A DNA stretch of 33,586 nucleotides from assembly GCA_026982535.1 (NCBI GenBank), contig JALSGX010000005.1:1-33586 (forward strand). The letters are read 5' to 3'. The notes beneath the pieces are model-generated. The model worked only from the letters and a program-made list of their open reading frames with translations. It made no database searches and was not told the DNA's origin. The DNA comes from Ghiorsea sp. GTDB taxonomy: Bacteria > Pseudomonadota > Zetaproteobacteria > Mariprofundales > Mariprofundaceae. How positions within the stretch are numbered: position 1 is the stretch's first letter; the number at the start of each line of letters is the position of its first letter. Positions 1 to 10,831 of the stretch are shown one piece after another. A program made the translations under genes and the position numbers.

Positions 1-2040
1 CCAGAGAAAACCAATGTTTATTTAATGGATAATCGTGGCCGCCTGTTGGCACAGCGAGTGGAAAAAACTATACACCCAGAAGGCTCGCTGCTAACAGAAC
101 ACACAATCGTCCGCCACTTATTAACAGGAAAAAACTGGAGCAGCACCCTTAAGCTTCAAGGTTTGTCCGGGCAACAAGTGTTTGCCATTGGCTCACATAT
201 CCCTCATCTCAACTGGTCACTGATATCAGAAATTCCTGCATCAAAAATCAATAAACCTATTCAACAATTCATTCTGACCTTTATCGCCATATCGTTTCTT
301 ATACTCATTGTCTTTGGCATTGGTGGTGTTGTTTTGGTGCGTAAAATGTTAAAGCCTGTATCCGATCTCACCCAAGCTACACAAAAGGTACAAACAGGCA
401 GCTATGATGTATCCTTAAGACCTTCGCCCTACACCGAACTCCAAAGCTTAAACGATAGTTTTCAGCATATGCTAGAAGCCATTGCCGCGCGTGAAGAAAA
501 GCTGCAACAATTGATGCTGGCCATTGAACATTTAGATGAGTCAATCATGTTGGTTGATCAATATGGCGTGATTTCTTATGTCAATCCCGCCTTTGAACAT
601 ATCACACAATACAAGCGTGAAGAAGTAGAGGGTAAACATATTGAAAGCCTGCTCAACTCTGAGCACAGCAATACCTCTTGCCATAAGCTTAGCTATTGCC
701 TTGAAACACAGCAGGGATGGGAAGGCAGACTAACAGGCTATACCAAAAATGGTGCAGCTACCCCCCTTTGGCTACATATATCCCCTGTATATCACAACCA
801 TCAAATCACCCACTTTATTGCTATTGCCCGAGATATGTCCGAGCAAGAAAAATTAGAAGCGAATCTACGCCAATCACAAAAAATGGAAAGCATAGGCACA
901 CTTGTCGGCGGCATTGCTCACGACTTCAACAATAGTCTTGCTGCAATACTGGGTAATGCCTACTTAGCGATGCGCTTGATGGACACAGACCAACCAGACC
1001 TTGCCAAAGAGAAGGTCAAACGCATTGAAGAGATAGTGAGCCAATCATCCAAAATTGTTGCGCAACTGCTTGCCTATGCGCGTAAAGCTATTGTTCAAAA
1101 GGAAACGATTGAGCTTACCGCACTCATTCAGGAAACACTAACCTTAGCACATGTGACCATTCCAGAGAATATACACCTTAAAGTATCGATCCCTGATGAG
1201 CCCGTGTATATCTTTGCGGATCAAACACAAATACAGCAAGTCTTACTCAACTTGCTCAACAATGCCAGAGATGCCGTGGTACAGGCAACCCACCCCAGCA
1301 TAGAACTAAGCTTGCGTACAATACTTGCTGACCAAACCTTTCAACAACGACACCCTGACTGCTCATGCCAGCAATATGTATGTATCAGCGTATCCGATAA
1401 TGGACATGGGATAAACCAAGATCAATTAGAGCGGATATTTGACCCTTTCTTCACCACAAAAGAGGTTGGCAAGGGCACTGGGCTTGGATTATCCATGGTA
1501 CATGGCATGATAAAGAGCCATCAAGGGTGCATTGAGGTGGAAAGCCAAGTCAGCCACGGTACCTGCTTCAACATTTACTTGCCGATTGTTCAAGCTGACG
1601 AATCCCAAGAAACAGCACCCCAAGCCTTAGCCAAAGACAACTTGCAGCAACCAAGTAGTGCAACCATCCTAGTGATCGACGACGACGATGATGTGCGTGA
1701 TACACTGGCAGAAGTGATTTCATCACTGGGCTATACCGTACTTCAAGCATGTGATGGTATTGCGGGCTTGCAACTGTTTGAGCAGCACCCTGAGATAGAC
1801 CTGATACTGGTTGATGTGGTCATGCCACGCATGGGCGGTGTGGAATTTGCCCAGCATATCCGAGAAGCATCCAATATTGGCATTGTTTTTCTCACAGGCT
1901 ATGACGCAGAAACACTGCAACATTATGAAATCAGCAACCACAGCACTTTTTGCAAACCTATCAAGCATAAGACCTTACAACATGTGATACAGCATATGCT
2001 CAAGGCTAAGCATCACAATCATAAACCCGAGAACCATTGA
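1..2040 (+). CDS. Hybrid sensor histidine kinase (HAMP, PAS, HisKA/HATPase, C-terminal receiver), 5' truncated by window edge
   Basis: Frame is open to base 1 (PEKTNVYL before M25). H-box GGIAHDFNNSLAAILGN, N-box LLNNARDAV, G-boxes DNGHGI and GKGTGLGLSMV, receiver VIDDDDDVRDTL...LILVDVVMPRMGG...CKP. Confidence 0.93.
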   Translation, partial: PEKTNVYLMDNRGRLLAQRVEKTIHPEGSLLTEHTIVRHLLTGKNWSSTLKLQGLSGQQVFAIGSHIPHLNWSLISEIPASKINKPIQQFILTFIAISFLILIVFGIGGVVLVRKMLKPVSDLTQATQKVQTGSYDVSLRPSPYTELQSLNDSFQHMLEAIAAREEKLQQLMLAIEHLDESIMLVDQYGVISYVNPAFEHITQYKREEVEGKHIESLLNSEHSNTSCHKLSYCLETQQGWEGRLTGYTKNGAATPLWLHISPVYHNHQITHFIAIARDMSEQEKLEANLRQSQKMESIGTLVGGIAHDFNNSLAAILGNAYLAMRLMDTDQPDLAKEKVKRIEEIVSQSSKIVAQLLAYARKAIVQKETIELTALIQETLTLAHVTIPENIHLKVSIPDEPVYIFADQTQIQQVLLNLLNNARDAVVQATHPSIELSLRTILADQTFQQRHPDCSCQQYVCISVSDNGHGINQDQLERIFDPFFTTKEVGKGTGLGLSMVHGMIKSHQGCIEVESQVSHGTCFNIYLPIVQADESQETAPQALAKDNLQQPSSATILVIDDDDDVRDTLAEVISSLGYTVLQACDGIAGLQLFEQHPEIDLILVDVVMPRMGGVEFAQHIREASNIGIVFLTGYDAETLQHYEISNHSTFCKPIKHKTLQHVIQHMLKAKHHNHKPENH

Positions 2041-2107
2041 CAATACACTTCCCTACCCTACCCTCGGCTAAATTACCAATATACATACACATCTTGGAGG
2101 TCAGGAA

Positions 2108-3130
2108 ATGTTGATTGGCATTGATATTGGGTTTGGGTTTACCAAAGCAACCGATGGTAAAGACTTTCTTGTCTTCAAATCTGTATATGGTGAGTCGGTT
2201 GACCTTCAATTTCGTGAAAATCTCCTCCAGACCGAAAAAAATGATGAGCATATTCAAATTGAAATTGATGATACGCCATACTTTGTGGGCGAACTTGCAG
2301 AGCGCCAAAGTTCTAGTCGGTCTTTCACTCTGGATCAGCATCAGTTTGTTTCATCATCAAGTAAGATTTTAGCGCTTGCCGCCTTGAGCAAGCTTGTTCA
2401 TGAACCCAAGCAAAGCATCAAGCTTGTCGTAGGCCTGCCTATTGGTCACTATCGCCAATACAAAAAGGAATTGAAAGAAACACTTCAAACTACACATAAC
2501 TTCACATCGGTTGATGCCAATGGTGTGCGTACTGAAATGCAAATTGCAGTGTCTGATGTTCGCGTACTCCCGCAACCCATTGGTACAGTCATGGATAGGC
2601 TGTTAGGGGCAACAGGCATACCCAAGAATCAGCGCTTTGCCTCCGATAAAATTGGCATTATTGATGTTGGCTTCCGCACCACAGACTACACCATTTCAGA
2701 TAAAGGGCGATATTCTGAACGAGGTAGTTTAACCACGCGAAATGGCATTTCTCGCGCATTTACAAAAATCGGCGCCAAGCTAAAAGAAGCATGTAATATT
2801 GATATTGAGATTTACCGCTTATTTGAAGCCATAGATTCAGGAAGTATCAAAATCAGGGGAAAGTCCTACGACTTGAAACCCATCACTGAAAGGTCATTCC
2901 AGCAGCTTGCTACAGCTATCGCAACGGATGCCAATACACTTTGGGCAGATGATTGGGATATGGATGCCATTATGATCACTGGCGGCGGTGGGGCTGTGCT
3001 TGCGCCTTATATCGAAAAACAGCTTGAAGGTGTGGTTATTCCTATCAAACAAGATCTGGATTACCGGCTACACAATGTTCGGGGTTATTACAAGTTTGGC
3101 TTGTACACATGGCGTACAAAAGAGCAATGA
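2108..3130 (+). CDS. ParM/StbA-like actin-family ATPase
   Basis: Actin-fold phosphate 1 motif MLIGIDIGFGFTKA, phosphate 2-like IGIIDVGFRTTDY, adenosine-type motif AIMITGGGGAVLAPYI. RBS ggaggtcagga just upstream. Confidence 0.8.
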   Translation: MLIGIDIGFGFTKATDGKDFLVFKSVYGESVDLQFRENLLQTEKNDEHIQIEIDDTPYFVGELAERQSSSRSFTLDQHQFVSSSSKILALAALSKLVHEPKQSIKLVVGLPIGHYRQYKKELKETLQTTHNFTSVDANGVRTEMQIAVSDVRVLPQPIGTVMDRLLGATGIPKNQRFASDKIGIIDVGFRTTDYTISDKGRYSERGSLTTRNGISRAFTKIGAKLKEACNIDIEIYRLFEAIDSGSIKIRGKSYDLKPITERSFQQLATAIATDANTLWADDWDMDAIMITGGGGAVLAPYIEKQLEGVVIPIKQDLDYRLHNVRGYYKFGLYTWRTKEQ

Positions 3131-3132
3131 AG

Positions 3133-3498
3133 CTATTGAAGCAAGCGTGGTACAGCCAAGGTAAACATGGGAATATCGGCTTCAAAGAAGCTGCCATCAT
3201 CAGCTTGCATTTGATATGAACCTTGCATACAGCCTACAGGTGTTCGCAATACGGTAAAGCTGCTATATCGATGCTCGCTTTGCGGTGCTATCACAGGCTG
3301 TTCACCAATCACACCATCACCTTGCACTTCCGTCACATTGCCATCAGCATCAGTAATCAACCATTTTCGTGATAATAATTGGGCTGCCTGCTCGCCCTTA
3401 TTCGCAATACAAATATGATAAACAAAGACATATTCACCTTGGCGTGATTGCTCGGCTTGGTATTCGGTCTCAACGGTGACTTCAATATGATGTTTCAT
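3133..3498 (-). CDS. apaG: ApaG-family protein
   Basis: EYVFVYHICIANKGEQAAQLLSRKWLITDADGNVTEVQGDGVIGEQPVIAPQSEHRYSSFTVLRTPVGCMQGSY matches the ApaG core. Confidence 0.93.
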   Translation of the reverse strand: MKHHIEVTVETEYQAEQSRQGEYVFVYHICIANKGEQAAQLLSRKWLITDADGNVTEVQGDGVIGEQPVIAPQSEHRYSSFTVLRTPVGCMQGSYQMQADDGSFFEADIPMFTLAVPRLLQ

Positions 3499-3531
3499 GG
3501 TTTGACCTCATGCACCTTCTCACAATGCAGC

Positions 3532-3891
3532 TTATAGCAATATAAATGGCAATAAAGCAAACATAGCCACAATCAATACTGCCAGCAACACCAAAAAGAC
3601 TTGCACAGGATGTTGTTTTATCTTTTTCCATACCGTTGGCTGCTCACCTTGCGCACAAAGCTCTGCATATTGGGCTTGTGCATCCTTATAGCGTTGCACC
3701 TGATAGGTTTGAATCAAAGCTTTGCCTTGTTCGAGTTGTGTTTCATCATGCAGCCAAATAGCTGCAAAGCCTAAGCCCCATCTACCATTCGTGGTCTCAT
3801 AAAAATCAATATGATTCGCTTCCAACAAAGCACGAATATCATCGGCTTCATCTTCTTCCACACCGCGAAGCTTAAATAGCATTACAGACAT
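3532..3891 (-). CDS. DUF6164-like small membrane protein
   Basis: N-terminal LFKLRGVEEDEADDIRALLEANHIDFYET and C-terminal TM segment VQVFLVLLAVLIVAMFALLPFIL; overlaps the upstream mscS-like gene. Confidence 0.65.
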   Translation of the reverse strand: MSVMLFKLRGVEEDEADDIRALLEANHIDFYETTNGRWGLGFAAIWLHDETQLEQGKALIQTYQVQRYKDAQAQYAELCAQGEQPTVWKKIKQHPVQVFLVLLAVLIVAMFALLPFILL

Positions 3892-4973
3892 GGTTTATCC
3901 TGCTGCTCGATATACAAAGTACGGCTTGGGAAAGCAAACGCCAAGTCCAGCGACTCCAACAACTGCATAATCTGCATATTCACCTCTTGCCGCACTTGCA
4001 AATACACTGCCCACTCTTTGCTCTTGCTGAAATAATAAAGAAAAATAGACAACGCCGAATCTTCAAAATTATCAAACTTTACCAATGAAAACTCTTGGTC
4101 CACCCCGGGATGCTCTGCCAATATTTTTTCAATCCCTGCAATAGCCTGCTGCATTTTTTCCGTGGATGTGTCATAAGTGATACCAATACGCATTTTAATC
4201 CGCCGCTTGGAGCGGGCATCAATATTATCAATCACCATATTGGCAAGCATAGAATTGGGCACATTCACCAAAGTTTGAGAAAAAGTACGGATACGGGTGG
4301 AACGAAAACCAATTTCTTCAACCACACCTTCAAACTCAGATGTTTTAATCCAGTCGCCCACCACAAATGGACGGTCAACCAACAACATAATGGAGCCAAA
4401 CAAGTTGGCAATCGTATCCTTGGCAGCCATCGCCACTGCAATACCGCCAATACCGAGAGAAGCAATCAAACCAGAAATGGAATAGCCCATATTTTGAGCC
4501 ACCACCAAAACACCTGTCACCACAAGGAAAAGCTTTAGGGTTTTGGATATAAAAGGAACAAGCTGATCATCCAGTGATGAGTCCGTCGTTTTTGCCCGTG
4601 ATAAAGCATATGCCGACAAACCATCAATCAACCGCCACAAAAACCAACCAATAAGTACAATACTTGCCATGCGCCCTACGCGTTCCACAATATCAAGAAT
4701 AGGCAACACCTCAGAAGATGGCTTTAATACCAACACAGCAGCCCACATACCCATCAACAAAATCAACCAAGACAATGGCTTTTGGGCTGCTGCAAGCAGA
4801 GCGTCATCCAGCGTAGTTTCCGTGCGTTGGGTTAGCTTTTGTGTGACCTGATGAAGCCATTGTAGCAAGTAGCGATGAACCACAACCGTCATAAACAAAA
4901 CTGCTATGGCAAAGCCCCAGCGGGAGTAGTCGCTATCACCCAAAGCTATCAGTATTTGTTCGATATTTTCCAA
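3882..4973 (-). CDS. MscS-family mechanosensitive ion channel
   Basis: Multiple TM helices, then GIGGIAVAMAAKDTIANLFGSIMLLVDRPFVVGDWIKTSEFEGVVEEIGFRSTRIRTF, the classic MscS TM3/beta domain. Confidence 0.95.
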   Translation of the reverse strand: MENIEQILIALGDSDYSRWGFAIAVLFMTVVVHRYLLQWLHQVTQKLTQRTETTLDDALLAAAQKPLSWLILLMGMWAAVLVLKPSSEVLPILDIVERVGRMASIVLIGWFLWRLIDGLSAYALSRAKTTDSSLDDQLVPFISKTLKLFLVVTGVLVVAQNMGYSISGLIASLGIGGIAVAMAAKDTIANLFGSIMLLVDRPFVVGDWIKTSEFEGVVEEIGFRSTRIRTFSQTLVNVPNSMLANMVIDNIDARSKRRIKMRIGITYDTSTEKMQQAIAGIEKILAEHPGVDQEFSLVKFDNFEDSALSIFLYYFSKSKEWAVYLQVRQEVNMQIMQLLESLDLAFAFPSRTLYIEQQDKPCL

Positions 4974-5057
4974 TACTTCCCTCTCTTATTCCAAAGCATT
5001 GACGCATTCTATCATGTTTCCTAGACTAGCCATAGTCAAGATGGGGAGAGCATATAG

Positions 5058-5342
5058 ATGAGCCAAGCACAATTACAAGCACTTTTTTCAACACCAGAAG
5101 CCTTGTATGCCTTGGTTGGGCGCAAAGTTCGCTACCTTGGTGATGACTATTTCATTTGTGATTTATTGCCTGAAGAAGACATGATGATTCTTGCCTCACA
5201 TTATGACAAAGCTGTGCAGGACGACTCTTTTGGGCGTGCTACGCGTATGGTTCCTAAGCAACACAACCTGCGCTTTCGTGATGCGGAGGGTAAACCTACC
5301 GCTATATGGGATGAAATCATTTTCTTAGACGGAGCACTATAA
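5058..5342 (+). CDS. Hypothetical protein (94 aa)
   Basis: ORF with RBS (ggggag), stop adjoining the next ORF's ATG. Confidence 0.7.
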   Translation: MSQAQLQALFSTPEALYALVGRKVRYLGDDYFICDLLPEEDMMILASHYDKAVQDDSFGRATRMVPKQHNLRFRDAEGKPTAIWDEIIFLDGAL

Positions 5343-5656
5343 TGGCAGAATGGATTGAAGTTGCACCTGAAGAGGCTTGCCCTCAAGGTCAAAAGATTGT
5401 CGTGGATACAGATGCGGGAAAAATTGCCATTTTTCACTTGAAGCAAGGTTTATATGCGATCGAAGACAGATGCTCTCATGATGGGGGTGAGCTTGCCAGC
5501 GGCGTGTGTGATGGTGATGAAATCATTTGCCCAAGGCATGGCGCTCGTTTTTGTATCCTCAATGGTAAAGCCTTAACCCCACCTGCCTATGAAGATATTG
5601 AAGCGTTCAGGGTTCGTGTGGTCGATGGCATGATTCAAGTCGATATTGACACTTAA
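5342..5656 (+). CDS. Rieske-type [2Fe-2S] ferredoxin
   Basis: CSHDGGELASG...CPRHGARFCILNG Rieske motifs (CxH...CxxH). Confidence 0.92.
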   Translation: MAEWIEVAPEEACPQGQKIVVDTDAGKIAIFHLKQGLYAIEDRCSHDGGELASGVCDGDEIICPRHGARFCILNGKALTPPAYEDIEAFRVRVVDGMIQVDIDT

Positions 5657-5659
5657 ACC

Positions 5660-5848
5660 ATGAAGAAAACAGTGGTACAATGCCATCAGTGTCAATTCTA
5701 CTATATTACATGGGACAACATATTCCCTTTTGGCTGTAAAGCCTTTAACTTTAAGTCAGCCAAGCTACCTGCTTTGGATGTATTGCAATCATCGGGTCGC
5801 CCATGCTTAAAGTTTGAACCCAAAACAGGAGCAAGAAACCATGATTAA
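5660..5848 (+). CDS. Small cysteine-containing protein (62 aa)
   Basis: MKKTVVQCHQCQFYYITWDNIFPFGCKAFNFKS...GRPCLKFEPK; four cysteines; in an operon string with overlap into the next gene. Confidence 0.65.
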   Translation: MKKTVVQCHQCQFYYITWDNIFPFGCKAFNFKSAKLPALDVLQSSGRPCLKFEPKTGARNHD

Positions 5849-6122
5849 ACATATCGTTATGTGGACACTACACGACAAACAAGATGCCCTGCTTATCAAG
5901 CAAACACTTGAAGCCCTTAAAAACAAGATACCAAGCATTATTGATATTGAAGTGGGGATTGACTACAGCCAGACTGAAGCATCCGCTGATGTTGTTTTGT
6001 ATTCCACCTTTGCCAACCGCGATGCTTTGGCTGCCTATGTACAGCACCCTGAGCATCAAGCAGTTATCCCCATGATGCAAAAGCTCACAACATCACGCAA
6101 GGTGGTTGATTATGAAACATAG
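5841..6122 (+). CDS. Dabb-family (stress-responsive A/B barrel) protein
   Basis: MIKHIVMWTLHD... and DVVLYSTFANRDALAAYVQHPEHQAVIPMM typical of Dabb; start chosen at ATG 5841 rather than the longer track ORF. Confidence 0.85.
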   Translation: MIKHIVMWTLHDKQDALLIKQTLEALKNKIPSIIDIEVGIDYSQTEASADVVLYSTFANRDALAAYVQHPEHQAVIPMMQKLTTSRKVVDYET

Positions 6123-6429
6123 CGCGATCATGTTACCTTTCATCGTTTTAGCAAACGCCGCACTTGCTGAAGATATTGATTTACATCAAGAACTTTCTCC
6201 CCACATTGAGCAAGAGCAAGTGGAAGTACGCACCTACAAACACGAAGAGGATGGTGCAGAAATCACAGAGTACCGTTCAGCAGGTAAGGTATGGATGATT
6301 AAGGTGCAGCCTGCAGGAGGCTTCCCTCCCTACTATTTATACGATGATGAAGGCGATGGTAATTTTGAACGCCGCATCGCAGGCAACAAAATACCTTCTC
6401 CTCCCATGTGGGTCATCAAACAGTGGTGA
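6106..6429 (+). CDS. DUF2782-like exported protein
   Basis: Signal-like N-terminus, then VRTYKHEEDGAEITEYRSAGKVWMIKVQPAGGFPPYYLYDDEGDGNFERR. Confidence 0.75.
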   Translation: MIMKHSAIMLPFIVLANAALAEDIDLHQELSPHIEQEQVEVRTYKHEEDGAEITEYRSAGKVWMIKVQPAGGFPPYYLYDDEGDGNFERRIAGNKIPSPPMWVIKQW

Positions 6430-7034
6430 TAGCACCACCCATACAATTGCTGCTACTCACCGACAGCAAGCGCTTTGATACACAACAAGCCATGCTTCAC
6501 TGCATCGAACAAGCCATACAAGGTGGTGTCGACACAATCGTCTTGCGTGAAAAAGGTATGGACTCCGCCAAGCTGTTAGCACTTGCCTCCAAGCTTCGCA
6601 TCTTAACAAATACCCATCATGTCAGGCTGGTGGTTCACAGTCATGCCGATATTGCCAAGGCTGTCGATGCAGATGGTGTGCATGTGGATGCCAAATCCAT
6701 CCCTGAAGTTGCATCAATGAAGCAGTGGTTGGGTGATGGCTACCTTATCTCGGCTTCATGTCATCATGAGGGTGAATTAAAACTCGCTGAAAGCCAAGGG
6801 GCAGACTTTTGCTTTTTATCACCTGTGTTTCCCACACCATCACACCCAGATACACCATCCTTGGGCGCAAAAACATTTCTCAAGCTCGCCGCTCTCGTGG
6901 ATATACCTGTTCTTGCCTTAGGTGGTATTGAACGCGATGTGCTCCACTTATTGCAAGGGCATGGTGTTGCGACCATGGGTACAATTCTAAACGCAAAAGA
7001 CCCTAAGGCAGCAGCGCAAAGCCTATTACTTTAA
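6426..7034 (+). CDS. Thiamine-phosphate synthase / TenI-like protein
   Basis: LLLLTDSKRF...VDTIVLREKGMD...DADGVHVDAKSIP...GADFCFLSPVFPTPSHP...PVLALGGI. Start uncertain (GTG at 6426, overlapping the DUF2782 stop; track start 6408). Confidence 0.85.
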   Translation: MIAPPIQLLLLTDSKRFDTQQAMLHCIEQAIQGGVDTIVLREKGMDSAKLLALASKLRILTNTHHVRLVVHSHADIAKAVDADGVHVDAKSIPEVASMKQWLGDGYLISASCHHEGELKLAESQGADFCFLSPVFPTPSHPDTPSLGAKTFLKLAALVDIPVLALGGIERDVLHLLQGHGVATMGTILNAKDPKAAAQSLLL

Positions 7035-7040
7035 CGCCTA

Positions 7041-7760
7041 CTATGATGACTCTGCATTATGGTACACTTTTTGCACATCATCACAAAAGTTCAAGGCATC
7101 AATCAAGTTCCGCAAATCTTGCGCATCATCACCAGAAATAGCACATAAGCTTTGTGGCTCATAAGAAATATCGTCCACCACAAACGATATGCCTGGAAAT
7201 GCTGCCATGAGTGCGTCTTTTGCTTTGCCATATTCCGTATGTGGTGTGAGTACAGTTATCATACCATCTTCAAGCTCAATATCCTGCACATCCACATCTG
7301 CCATCATCAGCGCTTCAAGCACAGCATCTTCATCATGACCTTTGAACACGAACAGCGCAACATGATCAAACATGTGTGCCACAGCACCGGGGCTCCCCAG
7401 CTTGGCATTGTTTTTGGTAAAGCATTTGCGAACATCCGCAAAGGTACGGTTAGGATTATCCGTTAGACAATCCACAATCACCATACAGCCTCCAGGACCA
7501 AAGCCCTCGTAACGGGCAGGTTGAAAATCCTCACCAGCTCCACCTTCCGCTTTATCCAAAGCATTTTTAATCACATGCGCTGGTACTTGGTCTTTTTTTG
7601 CATTATCAATCAACCGGCGTAACGCTAAATTAGCATCTGGATCAATGCCACCACTCTTGGCGCACACATAAATCTCTCGCCCATACTTGGAATAGACTTT
7701 TGCCTTCATGTCTGAAGTCTTTGCCATCGATTCCTTACGGTTTTGGTATGCTCTTCCCAT
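7041..7760 (-). CDS. YebC/PmpR (YeeN-type) transcriptional regulator family protein
   Basis: [18 protein letters not shown]...[16 protein letters not shown]...[24 protein letters not shown]. Confidence 0.93.
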   Translation of the reverse strand: MGRAYQNRKESMAKTSDMKAKVYSKYGREIYVCAKSGGIDPDANLALRRLIDNAKKDQVPAHVIKNALDKAEGGAGEDFQPARYEGFGPGGCMVIVDCLTDNPNRTFADVRKCFTKNNAKLGSPGAVAHMFDHVALFVFKGHDEDAVLEALMMADVDVQDIELEDGMITVLTPHTEYGKAKDALMAAFPGISFVVDDISYEPQSLCAISGDDAQDLRNLIDALNFCDDVQKVYHNAESS

Positions 7761-7800
7761 CTTTTCTCACCTTATTCAGCTAATCTATCGCCAACCTTAG

Positions 7801-10395
7801 TCAGTTTAGCTTTTTCTTCAATTGATCCAAAAAGTTTAAGGCATCAATCGGGCGCAGGGCATTGATGTCTGCTTCTTCAAGCATATTCTCAATCATGGAA
7901 AGCTTTTCAAGACATTGTTCTTGCTTCCGTCTTTCCGCTTCAGCAAACAAGCCCAACTGCACCTTACCTGACTCAGCTTGCAGCTGTGAATCATACTCGA
8001 GCCTGTATAAATGCTCCCTTGCCCGCTTTATCACATCAGGTGGCAGCCCTGCCAATTGTGCCACAGCTATGCCGTATGACCTGTCTGCGGCATTTTCAAC
8101 CACTTGATGCATAAAAATCACCTCGCCCTTCCATTCACGCACCGTCACTGAGGCATTAAAAGCCGTAGGGTGGCTATCAGGTAAATCAGTTAATTCATGA
8201 TAGTGGGTTGCAAACAAGGTCAACACATCTTTAGCTGAAATCAAGCGTTCCGCCACAGCCCACGCAATCGCCAGACCATCCCAAGTGCTCGTGCCACGCC
8301 CTATTTCATCCACAATTACCAAAGAACGCGGCTCAAGTTGGTGAAGAATGGCTGCCGTTTCCATCATTTCCACCATAAAGGTTGATCGCCCTGATGCCAG
8401 CTCATCACCTGCACCCACCCGAGTAAACAAGCGTTTGGTCAGCGGTATCCTTGCTGCTTCAGCAGGCACAAAGCAGCCCACATGTGCCAACCAAACCATC
8501 CATGCCACTTGCCGCATGTATGTGGACTTACCACCCATATTAGGGCCTGTTAAAAGCATAAACTGCCGTTTTTTCATATCCATGTGTGTGTCGTTGGCAA
8601 CAAAAGGGGCGTCATCCAAACATTGCTCCACCACAGGGTGGCGCCCCCCTTCAATCTTCAAGGTCTTACCTTGGTGAACTTCAGGGCAAACATATTGATA
8701 CTCCACCGCCAACTCAGCAAAACATAATAGCACATCAAGGCTTGCGACAGCCATAGCTGCTGATTGAATGGAAGCTATTTTGCCAGTGATGTCCTGCTGA
8801 AGCTGCGCAACCAAAGCTTCTTCACGCTGCATAGCGGCATCCTTGGCTCCCAATATTTCGGATTCAAACTGATGTAACTCATCGGTGATAAACCGCTCTG
8901 CATTGACCAATGTTTGCTTGCGTACATATTCTGGCGGGGCAGCGGCGGCTTGAGCTTTGGATATTTCAATAAAATAACCAAACACTTTATTGTATTTGAC
9001 GCGAAGGTTAGCAAGGCCTGTGCGCTCCTTCTCCCTAGCTTCATAAGCTTGCAGCCAGGCATCTGCGTCATTTGCCAAACCACGCAATCGATCCAACTCC
9101 ATGTCAAAGCCTTGGCGAATCACCCCGCCATCACGGAACAGTGCAGGCGGAAGCTCAACCAGCGCTGAGTCAAGCTTCTCACCCAAAGCTTCTAACCCCT
9201 GCATCGCATCTCGTATTTCAGCAAACAAACCACTTCGCCCATGCAGCGCTTGAATCAAATTGGGAAGCGCTAAAAGGCTATCTGTTAAGCCTCTAAAGTC
9301 GCGTGGTGCAGCGCGATTGAGAGCTATGCGCGTCAACATACGCTCCATATCACGAATAGGTTGAAGTGCAAGTTGAATGTTTTCACGCGTATTCATGTCA
9401 TCCACAAGGCTTTGTACAGCCTGCTGTCGGGAAGTAATGGTCTCAATATCCATTAAAGGATGGTCAATCCAATCTCGAAGCAAGCGCGCCCCCATTGGCG
9501 TACGCGTTTTATCCAATACTGAAATCAAACTGCCCTTGCGCTCACCTGCCATGGTGTAATGCACTTCTAGGTTGCGCCGTGTTCGCATATCAATACGCAT
9601 ACCTTGTTGCTGATCATGAAATACAGGTAATGATAAATGTGCCATACTACACTTCTGCGTTTGCTCCACATAAACCAATACCGCAGCAATGGCTTTGGCA
9701 GTTACATCATGCCCTTCAAGGTTTAAGGCACTCCAATCGCCAAGTCCAAAAAATTGGTTTAGCTTTTCCTTGCAAACTTCAATGGAAAAGCTCCAGTCAC
9801 CAATCTCCCATGTTTTGATACTTTCCAAGCCACCGGGTAAGGTTATGTCATGTTGAACCAACAACTCTGCAGGACCAAGCACACTTAAATACTCTTCCAG
9901 GTCATTATCAGCAATCAAGCCTTCAGTCAACTTCCATTGCCCAGATGCAATATCCAGTGCCGCTACAGCCCAGCGCTCTTGTTGCATATACAATGCAGCA
10001 AGTGGTGCGATACTGGTTTGTTCCAACAGGGAGGACTCTGTAATGGTCCCTGGTGTAATCACCCGCACCACTTCACGCCGCACAGGCCCTTTACTGGCAT
10101 TTGGAGCTTCCATTTGATCACAAATCGCAACCCTGCAACCTGCTTCAACTAGCTTTGCAAGATAGCTTTCTGCTTGATGCCAAGGCACGCCTGCCATGGG
10201 AATATCTTCACCATTTGCCTTACCGCGCTTGGTCAGCGTAATATTCAGAATCTTGGCGGCTTCAATCGCATCCTCGAAAAACATTTCATAAAAATCACCC
10301 ATGCGATAAAACAATATGCAGTCCGCATATTCAGCCTTAATTTTAAGGTATTGCTGCATCATGGGTGTATGTTCTGATTTGGGTTGACTTGCCAT
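7801..10395 (-). CDS. mutS: DNA mismatch repair protein MutS
   Basis: [24 protein letters not shown]; Walker [47 protein letters not shown]. Confidence 0.98.
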   Translation of the reverse strand: MASQPKSEHTPMMQQYLKIKAEYADCILFYRMGDFYEMFFEDAIEAAKILNITLTKRGKANGEDIPMAGVPWHQAESYLAKLVEAGCRVAICDQMEAPNASKGPVRREVVRVITPGTITESSLLEQTSIAPLAALYMQQERWAVAALDIASGQWKLTEGLIADNDLEEYLSVLGPAELLVQHDITLPGGLESIKTWEIGDWSFSIEVCKEKLNQFFGLGDWSALNLEGHDVTAKAIAAVLVYVEQTQKCSMAHLSLPVFHDQQQGMRIDMRTRRNLEVHYTMAGERKGSLISVLDKTRTPMGARLLRDWIDHPLMDIETITSRQQAVQSLVDDMNTRENIQLALQPIRDMERMLTRIALNRAAPRDFRGLTDSLLALPNLIQALHGRSGLFAEIRDAMQGLEALGEKLDSALVELPPALFRDGGVIRQGFDMELDRLRGLANDADAWLQAYEAREKERTGLANLRVKYNKVFGYFIEISKAQAAAAPPEYVRKQTLVNAERFITDELHQFESEILGAKDAAMQREEALVAQLQQDITGKIASIQSAAMAVASLDVLLCFAELAVEYQYVCPEVHQGKTLKIEGGRHPVVEQCLDDAPFVANDTHMDMKKRQFMLLTGPNMGGKSTYMRQVAWMVWLAHVGCFVPAEAARIPLTKRLFTRVGAGDELASGRSTFMVEMMETAAILHQLEPRSLVIVDEIGRGTSTWDGLAIAWAVAERLISAKDVLTLFATHYHELTDLPDSHPTAFNASVTVREWKGEVIFMHQVVENAADRSYGIAVAQLAGLPPDVIKRAREHLYRLEYDSQLQAESGKVQLGLFAEAERRKQEQCLEKLSMIENMLEEADINALRPIDALNFLDQLKKKLN

Positions 10396-10482
10396 GGCGT
10401 AAATGTAGCAGAATTATTTCAAGAGACACCCGCTAGAATATGCGTAAAGTTGGCGATATCAATATCATAACGAGGTACACAC

Positions 10483-10830
10483 ATGACAAACCACAATGCG
10501 CGTCAAGTCAGTTGGTTGTATAAGCATAGCTATATGCTACTACCAATCCCTATTGTCGCAAGCGGCATGTTTGCCGCTTATGTCGTTTATACTGGAGACG
10601 ACAAAATTGATGCTTATTGCACCATTGCCAAACATGAGGCTGCCTATGGGCAACAACAACTCAAGGATTATGATTTTGAATATCGCGCAAAGGAAACGCT
10701 GGCCATGTGCAAAGCCAAAGATAAAGATCTGGATCAAGCTGATGGCCGCAATCATGGTCGTGTTCGCTGGTTCACATGCAAAGGTACCACTTGTGGACCT
10801 GGCTGGGAAAACTTTCTAGCTGAAAAATAA
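10483..10830 (+). CDS. Hypothetical membrane-anchored protein (115 aa)
   Basis: Single N-terminal TM segment (YMLLPIPIVASGMFAAYVVY), then a Cys-containing soluble part. Confidence 0.6.
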   Translation: MTNHNARQVSWLYKHSYMLLPIPIVASGMFAAYVVYTGDDKIDAYCTIAKHEAAYGQQQLKDYDFEYRAKETLAMCKAKDKDLDQADGRNHGRVRWFTCKGTTCGPGWENFLAEK

Positions 10831-10831
10831 C

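Noticed and set aside
2052-2066. Short direct repeat ccctaccctaccctc upstream of the ParM-like gene, considered as a parC-like iteron
   Set aside because: Too short, only about three partial 5-nt units, and no adaptor gene; not enough to call a centromere site.
4095-4538. 147-aa plus-strand ORF inside the MscS gene
   Set aside because: Antisense to a clearly conserved MscS coding region; translation looks like reverse-complement noise.
8348-8677. 109-aa plus-strand ORF within mutS
   Set aside because: Antisense to the MutS ATPase domain; no independent support.
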